From: Platycnemis pennipes | Lineage: Eukaryota > Arthropoda > Insecta > Odonata > Platycnemididae | NCBI GenBank assembly: GCA_933228895.1 | Contig: OW121849.1 | Location: 122,020,849-122,084,848, forward strand | Reading direction: 5' to 3' | DNA: 64,000 nt | Shown: positions 25,001-37,959 of the stretch, piece by piece | How the letters are laid out: each line of letters begins with the position of its first letter | Position numbering within the stretch: position 1 is the first letter of the stretch | Notes under the pieces: generated by a model | The model's input: only the letters and a program-made list of their open reading frames with translations | Database searches by the model: none | What the model was told of the DNA's origin: nothing | Translations under genes and position numbers: made by a program

Positions 25001-26795
25001 TTATCTCGGGAATATTCCCAGGACTACCAAATTACCGATTCAAAACCGGCACAATTATCCTCATTAATGCTTCTCAGAATAACCCTTAGTACAACAACGT
25101 TTTGCTCCTGTTCTTAGTGAAATCAGCCCGCTATTAAAGAAAGTCACTAAGTGATTCACTATTTTGCGTTCTATTGTAAGAGAGAAGTACCATTTATGAA
25201 GTTATTTGCACACCAATGTCAAGTAAGGATCGATTTACCGGAAAATCTGCCACATCCGGGATCAAGACGAAGGCCCTTGGAGTGAAGGCCGCCCTTGCCA
25301 CCTCGGGAACCACAACACTTTTTTGGATTAATGTTAAGGAATAAGTAAAAAACATGAAAGTTCCCATTTTTTAATTATTCTTCGAAAAAGCACGTACGTT
25401 TCACGATTGTGAGCGTGTTTCGAAGGTCCCAGGAAAAATAAAGACTCGGGAAGTGCAGACAATATTGGATGTTGATGAGATTATATTTTTTGGGTACGGA
25501 AGTCGAGTTAAACATCAGTCACGCGTTTCGCTTTGGCCATAGTTAGGAATTCCACATGTCTTATTCTCATTTTATAGGATAAGGATTGATTCTATATTGC
25601 GACGACTAATTGATTTTTGAGCTAATATTGTTCATTAATAGTTTTATTTCTTCTCGGTTTTTTCTGTCACAGAAATTTTCCTGTGATTAAGAAAATTTCA
25701 GTGCGTTAATTTATATTGCTTTGATCAATTCACCATTTCTCTCCTAACCAATATGCTGTTCAGCTGTTATTCAGTAATCTGGTAACAGTTGACCATATAT
25801 AATAAATGCTAATGAATATAATGAAAACCTCTTCAGTGTTCAAGTTTAGTGTCGTAAACCTCTGGTTGACAGAAAAATGTTCATCCCGTTGAGTGGGTAA
25901 GGTCGTATGCTTTCTCCAATATTCTCCTTCGCATTATACAATTTGCATCGCAGTGGAGATGTGGTGGAATGATATGTTTTGACATGGAGTGTAATAGACT
26001 CCATGGTTTTGACCATGATATCAAAATCACTGTTAGCTGATAGCGATCTTTCTGATGCATAAATTTCGTAATTTTGCCAGTCCCTCTTTGAATCAAAATA
26101 ATAAATCTTCATTAATATTGTTGAAGAATTCAAGAAAAAACTAGTCTTCGGGGAGAAAATAGAGAAAAGCATAATAAAACTGGTTAAAGCTTTCGTGAAT
26201 CATCTCAACATATTAAATATTACTTTTCCTCCTCCTCAGAGCTAAGCGGTCCAATGTGAAGAAAAATATGCATCACTTCTGAGGAAACCCCAGCGTTAGA
26301 GGAAAGCGTTAGCACCTTTAGAATTTTGCCGTGGAATATTGCCCGAAAGCATTATTTTATATGATAACAAAATAGGTTCATTTTGAGGAAAAAATCTCTC
26401 GTCATTGAAACTTTATTTCTCATCATGATACAACGTATCGTTTGAACTTTGTTTAAGAGTGTAAAATCATGTACTGTAAAGTTTTTTAAATAGTATACGT
26501 AAGTTTGGGCAAAAGGGAAAGATAGCTAAGAGGATTATCATGAGGATTTTGTGTATCAGGCAAAAATACATCTATATCAAAGTGAATTGGGACAAGCTCG
26601 AGTTATTTGTAGTGACGATGAATAATTAGTTGAAAAATGGTTGTAAGATAAAAATAAATGTGCTTGAATGCTAGGTAATAGGGTTTAAAGCGCTATGAGT
26701 TAACGAGGTGGAGTTTGAGGAAAATGGTAATTAAGGAGGAATTATGCTTCAAAGGCCTGAAAAGTAGGTATTCCTGCTCCTTCAGGACTTATTCC
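25001..26795. other. AT-rich unassigned stretch
   Basis: No element or exon recognised. A 108-codon minus-strand frame at 25846-26172 has no visible domain. Confidence 0.45.
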
Positions 26796-26799
26796 ATTC

Positions 26800-28170
26800 T
26801 CCCAGGTGAATGTCCCGACCCCTTCCCTCCTTTACTCTACGTCCAGTCCTCTCCTCTTCCGCCACCTCTTTATAAGCGCTAGTTTGAGTTCTTGCCTGTT
26901 TTGCTTACCTAAGTTGGCATTAAGAGAAAGGAGTCCTCCCCTTGCCTGGCTCCAAGCGCACTCTTTTCCCAACTTATCTCCGACGACATTTCCAGATTAA
27001 GGAAGGACGAAAACGGTGTCTCACTCCTTGCTACCGGGACTCACAAAAAAATTAAGGGTAAGACATCCCTCAGACCAACAGCATCCCCCTTTGCCCCTCA
27101 CTCGCGGACCCCTGGCGCCTCTTTTCACCCTTGCGAACGTCTCAACCCCCCTCGTCTTTCCTCCCTCGTCCCTTCCCGAATCAACCCACCCATTAGGGAG
27201 CAAAGACGGTGGGGAGCACTAGCCATCAGCGAAATTTAAATTTAAACCGGTAATCTTAATGAAGATCTGATGCGAGCCCCTTAATGCACCTTCAACGCCG
27301 TGTTTGTGCTCGGTGGGTGGGAATAAAACTCTCTCTCTCTCCGCCCTCTTACACATCCCTCCCCCCCACCTCCCCGCAAGCATCTTTCGGAGATTGTCCG
27401 CTCGATTCGAGAGCAAGGACTCACTCACTCCTTGATATTAGCGTTCATCAATCAGCTTTTGAATTGACGAGAGTCGGAGAGCCGGCTTGTTCCCCCGATT
27501 TATCTCCCACGTTTCCAATCGAGGTAGACGGACGGATCTCCATGTATACATACAGATCTTTTTGTACCTATTTACCCCTTATGTGGAGAGCTCCTCTCCG
27601 ATTCCCCCTCCCATTCCACACAAAAACCTCCGCCCCACCACCCAGTAGCATTCCTCGCCTGACGAATGCTTTTTATGAGTTCCCCACTCCCTTAAAAAGA
27701 TGACTGGTTTGATGTTACGAGGGAAAATTAAGATGCTTCGTTCTTTTCTCCCCTCTCTCCCTCTCGCCTTACCTTCCGTCTCTGGAAACATCTTTTTTCT
27801 CTCTCTTCTTCGAAGCGATCGGCGGATCCATCAAGTCCATTCATACGATACTTAGATCCGGAGAAGTTTTGAAGAAGTAACATTCTCCTTCCTTCCCTCC
27901 CTCCTTCCCCCTCCCCCCCCCCCCCTTCTCCATCCCCCTTTTTCTCGGAGGCTTTACCTCACTCGTCCCAGAAAGGATACTCCAGTGAATGGAGGGACGA
28001 TTTTCTTAACGAGCGATAAAAATTGGATAGCTCCAAACCCTCCTACTTCTTCAGCGATCTCCCCTCCTTCCCCGATTTCTTCGTTCACCCCCCACTCCTT
28101 TCCGCATCAACCAATCATCCTTCCTCTCCCCACCCCCAAAAAAATCTTCCTTTTCTCCTTTTTATCCCAG
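26800..28170. other. pyrimidine-rich domain
   Basis: About 1.4 kb, mostly C/T on the plus strand, with long C-runs near 27905-27926. The open frames are Pro/Ser/Leu-rich composition products. Confidence 0.5.
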
Positions 28171-29770
28171 CCATCAAATCGATACGTGATTAGGGATAAT
28201 TCGTTCCAATTCCATACTGCGTATAGTCAGGTACTGAAGGTGTGTGAGCTACAACAGTTCTTCCTAACCTACTTCACATCCCGGCTCACCTCACACAAAA
28301 CGTCACGTCAGGGCACACTCCGAAGATACACTTTTTTAATGGCATTTAATATTTTTTCCTGTTTCACAATAACCGAATCCTCCAGACATACACGTCAGGT
28401 AAATTTTTTTATACCGTTATATGCCGTTACTTTATACGAAACAGTGTAAATGTTTTTTTTTAACATTCCATTTCACCTAAGTGTCACTTCCTTTTAGCAA
28501 ATTTTCCGCTTAATTTGTAATGTAATACTTACCTCAGAGAATACTTAATAAAATTTTGGTCAATAAACTCTCGTTATTATATTGCCTTTTATAATTTGGT
28601 CCAATCCCCAATCACTATGAATAATCAAACATCTGTCTTTCAACTGATTGGTAGTCTAAGGACAGTCCGCCTAATTAGTCATTTCCTTCATCAATTCCTT
28701 GCGTTGCTGCTTTTTGTTCAGTTGGGTGTATTGAATATTGAATTATATATTTAAAGCACACTCCTTTGCACTTCCATTTGCACTAATTTACGTCAAAGGA
28801 TCGTTTTTCATGCTGCAATAAGGTATAAAATGCTGATGATGGAGGCAGTGTTTTCCTACTGCAAAGCAAATCCATTAATTCCGTGTCCAAAGTTTATCGT
28901 CTTCTTTTACAACATCGATTGACGTCATTATAACTGAATGCACGGCAATCGCTGAACTCGATTCTTCTTTTTTCAGTGATAATCTCTCAATAGTGCTCCG
29001 CTCTCCTTTTGGGCCAATTTTACTGAATTTTTTCTGCTTCTTTATCCCACTCATCTCTCGTATTTCCTCTCGGAATATCCTCCCATCCAGGCCCGTGTTA
29101 CTTTTGCAAACTTCCTCCTTATCATTCGTCCACATGGACAGCCCCATCCCACCGACAAACCAACCCCTCACCTCTTCCTTTCGTCGTGATAAATCCATTT
29201 TTATTATCCACTTTCCCGAAGATACCAATCTCGTGATCCATCCTCCAGGAAACTCGTTAAGAATTTTGGGTTTTGGCCCATAGAGGCAAATGGCATCGCT
29301 ATTCATCGCAAAGTGAGGACTCTTCAACGAATCGAGAATTCTATCTAAGTTGGGCATTGGAAAAAAATACTTCTTTTTGGAAATATAATTTGTCGCAAAC
29401 CTCCATCCATCACCCTCAGATACGAAAAAGAGGTCCTTTCATTCACCCCCATCCCTCCCACCTTCTTCGTCCCTTTTTTTTCTCCAGGGAACTGAAGTGC
29501 CCGTAAGAGCCGAATAACGAGTGGTTTCCTTTTCCTTGCTATTTTTTTCCATTGCGTTTATTTTTGAGACGTTTCCCGGGAGTAAGGCTCAGAGATCCAT
29601 CGATATAAGTCGCTGAATGACGCTGTTAAATCATATTTTAACAAGTAAGGCAGTTGCAAGAAAATTAATATTTCACTTTTTTTTACGAATCTGCGAAAGA
29701 TCTAGCAAATGTATTCTGAATTCAAAGCGCACGAACTAGCCGTGAAAACTTTAGCGGCGTTACCCGCTGA
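28171..29770. other. unassigned stretch
   Basis: Mixed AT-rich and moderately C-rich sequence. A 160-codon minus-strand frame (28875-29357) is K/E/S-rich with no recognisable domain, and the opposite strand is also open. Confidence 0.4.
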
Positions 29771-29774
29771 AAAT

Positions 29775-30044
29775 GCACTATAGCAAATGTTCCACAGAGA
29801 AAAAATCATTCGCCTTGACCGGGACTCGAACCCTACATCATTATGCTATCGTCTAACATATAAGTTAATTTCAAACGTAAATAAACCCCGTTAAAAATGA
29901 AGGTACTCTACCAGTTGAGCTACCAAGGCGTCCTTTCTCTGTGGAAAGCGGTCTCTGTGGTAGAGTACCTGGCCGAAAATCAGGGGGTCCGGGTTCGAGT
30001 CCCGGTCAAGGCGAATGATTTTTTCTCTGTGGAACATTTGCTAA
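29775..30044. mobile_element. rearranged tRNA-derived SINE, family C, foldback
   Basis: The plus strand holds TGGTAGAGTACC, an anticodon-like hairpin around CCGAAAA, and a B box GGTTCGAGTCC (29992-30002), then GGTCAAGGCGAATGATTTTT. The minus strand holds a tRNA-like 5' half, CGCCTTGGTAGCTCAACTGG (about 29910-29930), and its own B box at 29821-29833. On that strand the two halves could pair through CGCCTT/AAGGCG, but about 60 nt of unrelated sequence replaces the anticodon arm. The ends (29775-29832 and about 29990-30044) are inverted copies. AGGTACTCTACCA and TGGTAGAGTACCT form an inner 13-bp inverted repeat. Confidence 0.75.
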
Positions 30045-30298
30045 AATGTATTCTTCTTGAAAGAGGACATGAAGTCGAAAGATTTTTTTCCTCGCATGCC
30101 CATTTACCTATTTTCCATCATGTGTTATTCATCGTCTGATTGTCTCAGTTGAGGAGTATATTTGACAAATCCATCCTATGATCCCTAACAAAAATCTATA
30201 GAGGCTGTAGCACTGCATCAATGAGTAAATTATGTTTTCAAAAAATAAATCGTGTTTTTATGAGCGTTTGACTATCTATAATCGTTTTGCTTGCTAAA

Positions 30299-30356
30299 TC
30301 TTAACGGGGTTTATTTACGTTTGGAATCAACTTATATGTTAGACGATAGCATATGG
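30299..30356 (+). repeat. inverted partner of 29839-29897
   Basis: TTAACGGGGTTTATTTACG through TTAGACGATAGCAT is a close inverted copy of the segment that interrupts the minus-strand tRNA-like sequence at 29839-29897. The pair encloses the SINE, giving a nested foldback of about 0.5 kb. Confidence 0.75.
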
Positions 30357-32690
30357 ATGAAGTCTATAAAACAATTTTGCAGCTGTCTTATTATATTACT
30401 TTCAATGCACTATTTTGAGGTCGCAAATTGACTGTAATTAACAAAAGAATCGATATTTTCATCGACATGATAATTGCGTTACGAATATTTTTACATTTTT
30501 ACGTTTCGAACGTACACTCTTATTCTTATACTTACGCTGTTTTTATAAGAATATTGAGTTATCGTATGGATTTATTACATTTTTATCACATCTACTATTT
30601 TCCGGAGGTCATTTTTGAAAATTATCGTAATGCAAGTGAATTTCTGTAGCAAACCATCTAAAAGTCTGGTTCCACTGCATGTGCAGCGTTATAGTCCCCT
30701 TGGAGTTTCCGAATGCCTCTGACTTGGAAATGGAGTGCAAAACATCCTTTTTCACATTTATGGACACGACTGTGTTTTTCGCATATCCCTTTTGAGCAAA
30801 GGTCGCTACAAGTAAAATTAAATGTGAGTCAGGTGACACCATTTATTAGGCCATATAATCAATCACGTAGGCGCCCGTTCCAATTCCGTTTCACCTTGGT
30901 ATATGTAAGTGAACATTATTCCCATCGATTTCGTATTCAATTCAGTCCCTTACCAACTGTAATTCGGATAGAAACGTTATACACCACAAGAACCAACTGT
31001 AATGCGGATAATACACCGCGAGAGCCAAACGAAACTCAGAAATTTATTTTGGCGGTGAGATAAACTCGCGACCAAACCTTCCCCCCTAACTTCCCGACAT
31101 ATTTCCTCTCTCGAGGAGGAAACTCGGGGTGGAAAGTACAAACATTTTATTTTTATTTTTCCTTATTTTTTGGCGTTCTTCACGCTTCAAAAATTCTGTT
31201 GGAATAACAAGTGACGAGGAAATATCATGCAACCATCCGGTACAACTTATAACGAACTCTTGCTTCACGAAACTTCCTCTAACCGCACGTACTTCTCCTC
31301 ATCCCCTTCTCATTCCCTTACTCATCCTGTGGCAAACTAAGCCACCCCCTTTGGCTCATTTGCTTTCATTTAATGTTTGGTTATTGTTTTATATTGTATC
31401 ATTCATGTAATGCAGCACTTTTGTAAATTGCTTACTAGATCCAAAAAAGTGGCAGGCTTATATATAAATTCCGAATTCTAGCTCACGGTTGCATATATTG
31501 ACGAGAGAACAAGATACGTATCAAGCATGAATATTAATGCAACCCAATTTATATTATAAGTTTATATGAATATTATTGCATTTCCATAAGTGTGAGAAAT
31601 CGGTAATGATATGTGATTCTTGAAGTGATCATTTTATTGTGAATTAAATTAGGGGAAATTTTATGTACTTTCGTGGATGAATGTGAATTAACAAGCAATG
31701 TTCAAGCATGAAATAAGGTAGTTTATTGTTGTAATCAGATGCTTGACCAATTGGCAGAAGTTATTGAGAGTGTAGTATCGAAATAGATGTATGACAATAG
31801 AAGAATGATGAAGAGTGTTGTGAGAAAAAGATAAATAAATATGGGTGATTGTGGTTATATAAGGGTTTACTTTGAAGGATAGGAAATTTAGGAAGTTTAC
31901 CACTGATTGTTGTAAAAAGCGCAAATGTCGAGGCCTAATAATAAAAAAATTGCTGTACGATTTACGAGCTCCTGATCGAGTCACCACGCCCAGCTGGAAC
32001 CCAACGATTGCATAAGAGTTTGAAAATTAAATAAAAAACCATAATAATGTATAAAATAAACTTATTTACATTGGAAACGCAAAAATCTTGTAATAATGAC
32101 ACAGGGGCGGTCAAATTGGAATAGATATATATTTAGCAGCATTTTTCGTTACCTGGTGCGAATATTAGTATCATAAGGGCTTAACGGCTCCTGAATTTCC
32201 AGAATCGTCACAAAATCTTGTGATTTCGAACGCAATAAATGAAAAGGAAGTTAATCCATGAACTTATAGCTTCAGATTGGAACATTAAATTGAATCAAAA
32301 TATTCAAAAACCTTCAAAATATGGCTGATATCGAATTAGACAAGAGATGAGAAACGAATTTCGTAATTTCTTTCCCATTTCTAGGAGAGAAATACAATAA
32401 TCGAAGTAAGCCTCGAAACTTTCTTTACCCTAAATCCGAATTGTAATCCATCCGCCCTTCTTAGCCTCGTAGCTGGCACAGGCCAACATCCCAAGCATGA
32501 AATAATTAATTATATAATCCTGCTAATATTTTTTTCACGCTTGTTCCTTGTCACTCTTTAACCAAAGACAAGTTATTGTCTCTGTACGTTAGATTTTAAC
32601 ACATTAATCTTGATCCTAATTTAATTGCGTTATGTTATTGACAGGTTTCTTACGACCAAAATTTCCTCTAGTTCCTTTCAGGTAACTCAA
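30357..32690. other. AT-rich unassigned stretch
   Basis: Apart from a short tandem duplication (listed separately) nothing is recognised. No conserved-looking frame. Confidence 0.45.
30950..31026. repeat. short tandem duplication
   Basis: Two adjacent imperfect units of about 36-40 bp, each starting CCAACTGTAAT and CGGATA and continuing to TACACC and GAGA/AAGA. Confidence 0.6.
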
Positions 32691-32694
32691 TTTA

Positions 32695-32960
32695 TTGCCG
32701 AGCAATTTTCTCTCGTTAACCCCCGTAGCATTTCCTTCACTTTTTCCCTCTCCTCCTCCCACCCCCTCCCCCGTCCTACATTTCCCCCCTCACCTGGTTT
32801 TCCCGATCAACTCAACCCCCCCCCCCCCCACCTTTTACTCACTCCCCTCCACATCCCCCTCTTTCACGCGCTCTTCATTGTTTAACTCCCCACCCACCCC
32901 TTTCCACTCCAATCCCCTCCCCTACGTGGCCCTTACTCCAGATTTTCACTCGTGTATTTT
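32695..32960. other. pyrimidine-rich patch
   Basis: C/T-rich plus strand with a C homopolymer near 32816-32829. Overlapping Pro/Ser-rich frames are compositional. Confidence 0.5.
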
Positions 32961-33353
32961 TTTCTCGCCCTCGGTTATTACAATTATTGGAAATGCCCCG
33001 ACGAGAGAACACTGATAATCCGAATTAAACCAACACGACGAGTCTTGCGGGGAAGTGAGATTTGAGTTTTTCGTTCGGGGGTTTGGGGGAGGAAGCTGGG
33101 GGAACAAGTGAGCCGAGTAGATTATTCGAAAAATAAAAGAAAAAGTGTATAAATACGCAAGGGGAAGGAAAAATGGATTCTGGGGGTGGCGAAAAAGCTG
33201 GCCGAGCAATGGGAAGGGTTTTTATGTTTTTTTTATTCGATGCGGAGAAGCGCCCTCTTTTGTTAGTTATCCTCTGCCTTCTCCCCCTCTAGCCACCCCC
33301 CCTCCCATCATTTTCTGTGACTTCTTGACATGGCCACAAAGTACTTCGAGACC

Positions 33354-33370
33354 TTGTGTGTGTGTGTGTT
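33354..33370. repeat. (GT)n microsatellite
   Basis: About eight GT units. Confidence 0.8.
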
Positions 33371-33942
33371 CACTGGAAAGTGTGCTTGAGTGCAAGAAAG
33401 AAGAGCTTGAGATAAAGGGACACAAGCATTTTCCTTACCTCGCCTTCATTCGTTCCTGCACGTAAGCACCCGATGAAACCGTTTTCTAGTTGCTTTATTT
33501 AGGAATCAGTTTGTGTTATCGGTACCAATTTGAGTCCGTGTATCGAGAAATTGAACAGATTTTGACTTAGTCCCTTTTTTACAGTGATACTTGAAGAAAG
33601 CAAACACGTACTTCCAGCTTTAAAGAGTATTAGTAAAGATACTATTTATTGAAAGATTTAAAACTCTTCCCCTCCTGGAAAGTTTAGGATACACCAACAA
33701 ACTAATTATTCTATATTAGCAAATTATAATTTCATGTCCCGCTGTTTTCACGTATTAGAATGCTTTCTAGTCCGCGCTCGATCCCTCTTTGTTTACCATG
33801 TAATAAACTTTTGTGTACATAATTTGAGTTTCAAAGAAATTATGAACTTTTATTCCCGATGAGCATGTCACACTTTTCAGCGAAAAACTCAATAGTGTGG
33901 ATATATCTTAAACACTTCAAAAAGCAGAAATTTCAAGGAAGA
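33371..33942. other. unassigned spacer
   Basis: AT-rich, nothing recognised. Confidence 0.4.
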
Positions 33943-34425
33943 CTACATCTACATAATAACCTGCTAGCCACCATAGAGGTAAGTGGCAGGGGGTGAATTG
34001 TCACCTAACACGCACTACGTATCATGTATAAAAAAAGGATTAGTAATAATATTCCAGTCTAAACTTCAATTTAAAAAAAAATAATAATAGCAATGCAAGC
34101 ATCCAATATAATGCTGCTAGTTGGTTTACCTTAAGGTCCTCATACCAACATGCAGCTACCTATGGTATCCATCAATGCACTCGAATTGGATGTATTTACC
34201 GCATTTCATATCTCTAATTATACATATGAAGAGAAAAGGACATTTTGAATCTGTCATTTCGTTGGGGTCACAACATATTTTTAATGTTAACAGTGAAAAT
34301 ATTATCATGGAATTTATTTATAGAATAAGTCTAAATTTCAACCCAGGATCTGACAATGATTCCCATTTTAATTCATTTAACAGACTAGTTACGCTAATAT
34401 TATTATCGTACCGTCCCTTTACAAA
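33943..34425 (-). mobile_element. L2/CR1-type LINE 3' end, left half of an inverted pair
   Basis: The minus-strand terminus (TATTATGTAGATGTAG) lies at 33943 and the 3' UTR matches the 3.4-kb and 18.2-kb copies. The inner end, near 34425, reads TTTGTAAAGGGACGGTACGA on the minus strand, which is the RFVKGRYD-encoding block of the 18.2-kb copy. The coding part carries indels. Confidence 0.85.
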
Positions 34426-34584
34426 GATCAGTAGTAATATCAAAAGTACCCAAATTTGTCATTTGAATGACCAAAAAAATGAACTATTGTATTGAATTTT
34501 TTTGGTCAAGATAAAATGTTTAACTTCTACTGCTTCAGTAAAATTATCACTAGCTTTGATCGCAGTAACTTCACGTGATAATTG

Positions 34585-34868
34585 CCTCGTACAATTAGGG
34601 ATAAGAATAGCGGTAAATGTGTGCAATACGAGTGATTGAATCCATAGCACAGGTAGTTGCATGTTAGTGTAAGGACTTGAAGTTACCCAACTAACAGCAC
34701 GTTTTTGCTGCGTACTTTGCCATTTTTATCTTTTTAAAAATTGCAGTTTAGACTAATATATTAATATTAATCCTTTCAAATGCATGATATGTAGTGCATG
34801 TTTGGTGAGAATTCACCCCTTGCCACACACCTTTGAGGTGGCTTGCAGGGTATTATGTAGATGTAGAT
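34585..34868 (+). mobile_element. L2/CR1-type LINE 3' end, right half of an inverted pair
   Basis: Plus-strand sequence matches 18815-19092 of the best copy. It includes GGTAGTTGCATGTTAGT, GATATGTAGTGCATGTTTGG and the terminus TATTATGTAGATGTAGAT at 34851-34868. Together with the left half it forms a 0.93-kb unit bounded by the same LINE terminus in inverted orientation. Confidence 0.85.
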
Positions 34869-35099
34869 AATTCTCGCATCGTTAATTACACACTCTTTGA
34901 GAATTCGTCTCCATGAAGGTTAAAATGCAACTGTTAAGGGCAAAATTTTTTTTTAATTTTGGAATTGTGAGTGACTTTTTGAATCGTTGTTTGAAAAAAT
35001 AATAATTTTTTGCCTTCATCGGTCTGACGATGAATGAGGAGGGGGCAGTAATGCGGAGTAAACGGAAGCGTAATGTGGACGCAAGTGAGCCAGAGGATG

Positions 35100-35500
35100 T
35101 CCTGGGGTACTGAAGTGGGATGTTTTGAGGTTGGAGACGCGAAGAGGGAGCAAAAGGAAGATGGCCGTTCATTAGCGGACGATGAGGAGTCAGAGAGAGA
35201 GAGAGAGGGGTGAAGAATCGTTGAGGAGAATCGCGCATCGCGAGCGCATTACGGAGTTCGCCTCTTTGTTTCATCGGGAGAGGGGCACGTCTGCGACAAG
35301 ACAAGGGCGTGGCTGGAGACATAGAGACAGAGCTGTGAGGCAGAACAAACGCATCCTTGCTCCTCCAAGACGAGCGGAGGGAGTCGAAGCTGCTTGAGAG
35401 GGAGGGAAGAGTAGGAGTGGAATAGAGACTTGATTGCTAGGGGAAGGGGGAGACGTTTACAAAAGGGTGACAAGTACAAAGGGAGAGACAAGGAAACTTG
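35100..35500. other. purine-rich patch
   Basis: G/A-rich plus strand with a (GA)n run at 35191-35207. No gene called. Confidence 0.5.
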
Positions 35501-35595
35501 AAAAGAAAAATAGATGATGAGTGACGTCAAAGTCTTTGTGCACGTACCCTCACAAAACTCTTGCATGTGTACGAGTTTTCGAGTCGCAAATATTA

Positions 35596-35625
35596 TACAC
35601 ACATATATATATGTACACACACACT
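35596..35625. repeat. AC/AT microsatellite
   Basis: Compound ACACAC-ATATATAT-GTACACACAC run. Confidence 0.75.
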
Positions 35626-35869
35626 CACAGGGCGTACAAGTTGAGATCATTAGGCTGGTACTGAGTGAAAAGGATGGAATGGAGACAACAAACGGTGCTC
35701 TCTTTTTTTCCCATCGCAAAGCACACGAAGACATGAATAAGCGGAGGTTCTTCCCTCTCGGTTAGGCGGTAGATTACGGGCGACATTACCGGAATTGGAG
35801 GAGGTTTTCATAATAAGAGCGCAGCACTTGTGAATTGTTTCTGACATTTTTCAAAGTAAACATCTCTCT

Positions 35870-36330
35870 CCCCATCTCCCTGCCTCTCTCTCCTTCTCTC
35901 TCACTTTTCATCATTTCTTTCTCCCGACCTTTTTACTTTTTCCAGTTTTTCGAGATATCGTACGGTGGAGTCGAGAGAAAGCAGGCGCATTGTCTAAAAG
36001 CGCATGCATGGATGGCATTGCCCATTCGGGGCTCCGAGAACGGTCGGAGATCGTGCTTCCCGCCGCGAACGCTCTTGCCAATCGTAGCTACAGGATCTGC
36101 AGGAGGAGCTTCAGCGACGGCTGACTGCAATTACTTGTGAAATGACGAGATCGGAGAGAGAATAGAGAGGGCTGCTCACCGGAGTGGATATGTACCCCTC
36201 ATTACTTTCAAGTCTCATTTCCCGTGCCTTTGACGAGGAGATGATCCTTGCGATGCGGTTCACAAGTGCAACGTGACGGGCGCGCATCAGCTGTCAACGA
36301 GAACGGCCGATTTCGAGGGAGAAAAGACGC
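35870..36330. other. C/T-rich then CpG-rich patch
   Basis: About 35865-35935 is C/T-rich with CTCTCT runs. 35960-36330 is CpG-rich (GCGCATGCATGG, CCCGCCGCGAACGC). No gene supported. Confidence 0.4.
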
Positions 36331-37950
36331 GGGGATTTTTTCAATGCGTTTCACTGTCACTGCCTCGGAATGAAGGCTTCCAGTTTTTAGCCACGTTTCC
36401 GGAGGGAATGCTATCGAGGCGTAGTCTGAACACAGTCCAAAAGGACTTGCTCAATGGGCAGGTGAATGCGGAATTGCAGTGTGGGCTGTCGAATGTGGTA
36501 TCGCTGGTGGGATATTGGTTTTGCTACGGAATGTACAGTTTGTAAGCAAAATATACCTAGGCTTTTCCCAAAGAACGTTTTCGTCGAAACAACATAAGTT
36601 CCTGACAGTCTCAAAGAGCAAGAATTTGGAATGTTTTCATCTTCAATATATAGTGATGAAATTGTCTATTAAATGTTAAAAAAGGTCAAATATGTTGAGT
36701 TCATTATTAAAAAGTGGAAATTTTATTGGAAATAGAAATTTTAATTACCATATTTTGACTACGTACTTATATAATAATACAAAGATGTTTCTTTCATGCT
36801 TATGATCTCATAGCATAGAGATATCTCATAGATAATTGCTCATCACAGACTCACCTACGTAAAAACTATTAATTATATTGGCCAACATATTGCTGATCAC
36901 TTTCTAGAATGATATAGGGCAATCTATGATTTCAAAGTGTTAATCTCTAATGTTCCATTTTAATACAATTGTTAGATTTTAGCATTATCTCCGTTGCTCA
37001 ACGGCTTCCGCCGAGTGATCCATGTGATTCATGAGTTCAGTATTCTTGGCATTGAAAGAGGCTCGTTACATTTTTGCTCGGGCATTTTATTAACATTATT
37101 ACCATGATCCCATTTGTGAGTTCCACCTTAGCCATTTTTAAAGAGAAATTTTATAAATTTAGGTTATATACAGTGTAAATGGACTCGAATTCCCTTGACA
37201 ATTATTTTAGTCCATGTACCTGAAGAGTAACATTATTTTTTTCAGATTAAAAACTTATGAAGACTCAGGAAATATTACCTAGCCTGGATATTTATATTGA
37301 TGACCGAAGCAAAGTTCTCAAAACAATCATTCAGCAGAGATAATCATAAATCAATTTTAAAAACATTAAATTAGCTAAGTGTTAAGAAAATTTTCAGCAG
37401 TGATCAGTAACTCCAAATATACCCTGTGCATATCCGAAGCTGATGAAAACTTTTGAAGTAACATCGCGCATAACAGCGGGCATTTTCGCACTACGAGCTC
37501 AACTAATTCTACTCAACACATAGTTAAAGCAACATCAATGCGAAGCATTGTGCAGTATTATCATAAATGAATGGGATCAATCCAGCCGATTGCGTGAAAA
37601 TAGGTTACCTATCTACTCAATGCATCGGATGTAGGATATTTTGAACAAGACCGCTCCGACACGAGAATTGATGAGCTTCACCCTCCAGCCTCAAATTCAC
37701 TTCGCACTGCGTTTATCTCCCCAAAACCCGTTCATTTTCCGCGCAAAACATCTCGCGAAAAGATCTCACCCTACTTTGCGCCCCCTACCCAGATTTTCAC
37801 GCCGAAAATATTTTGATCCGACTCCCGGCACAGCTGATTCTACATTTCGACGGGTGAAAACACTAGCAACTGAGGAACTCATGCGAAACCTTTTCTTTTT
37901 TTTTTTTTGACGCTGCTCGTACGTAGTAATTAATCTCTATTGTGAATTGG
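36331..37950. other. AT-rich unassigned stretch
   Basis: No element or exon recognised. Confidence 0.45.
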
Positions 37951-37959
37951 CTAAAAACA

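Noticed and set aside
28875..29357. A 160-codon minus-strand frame
   Set aside because: K/E/S-rich without a domain. The opposite strand is also open over the same region, pointing to composition.
29959..30010. Functional tRNA-Phe-like gene (GAA in the anticodon-like loop)
   Set aside because: The 5' acceptor strand does not match on the plus strand, U33 is missing, and the segment is part of a foldback SINE.
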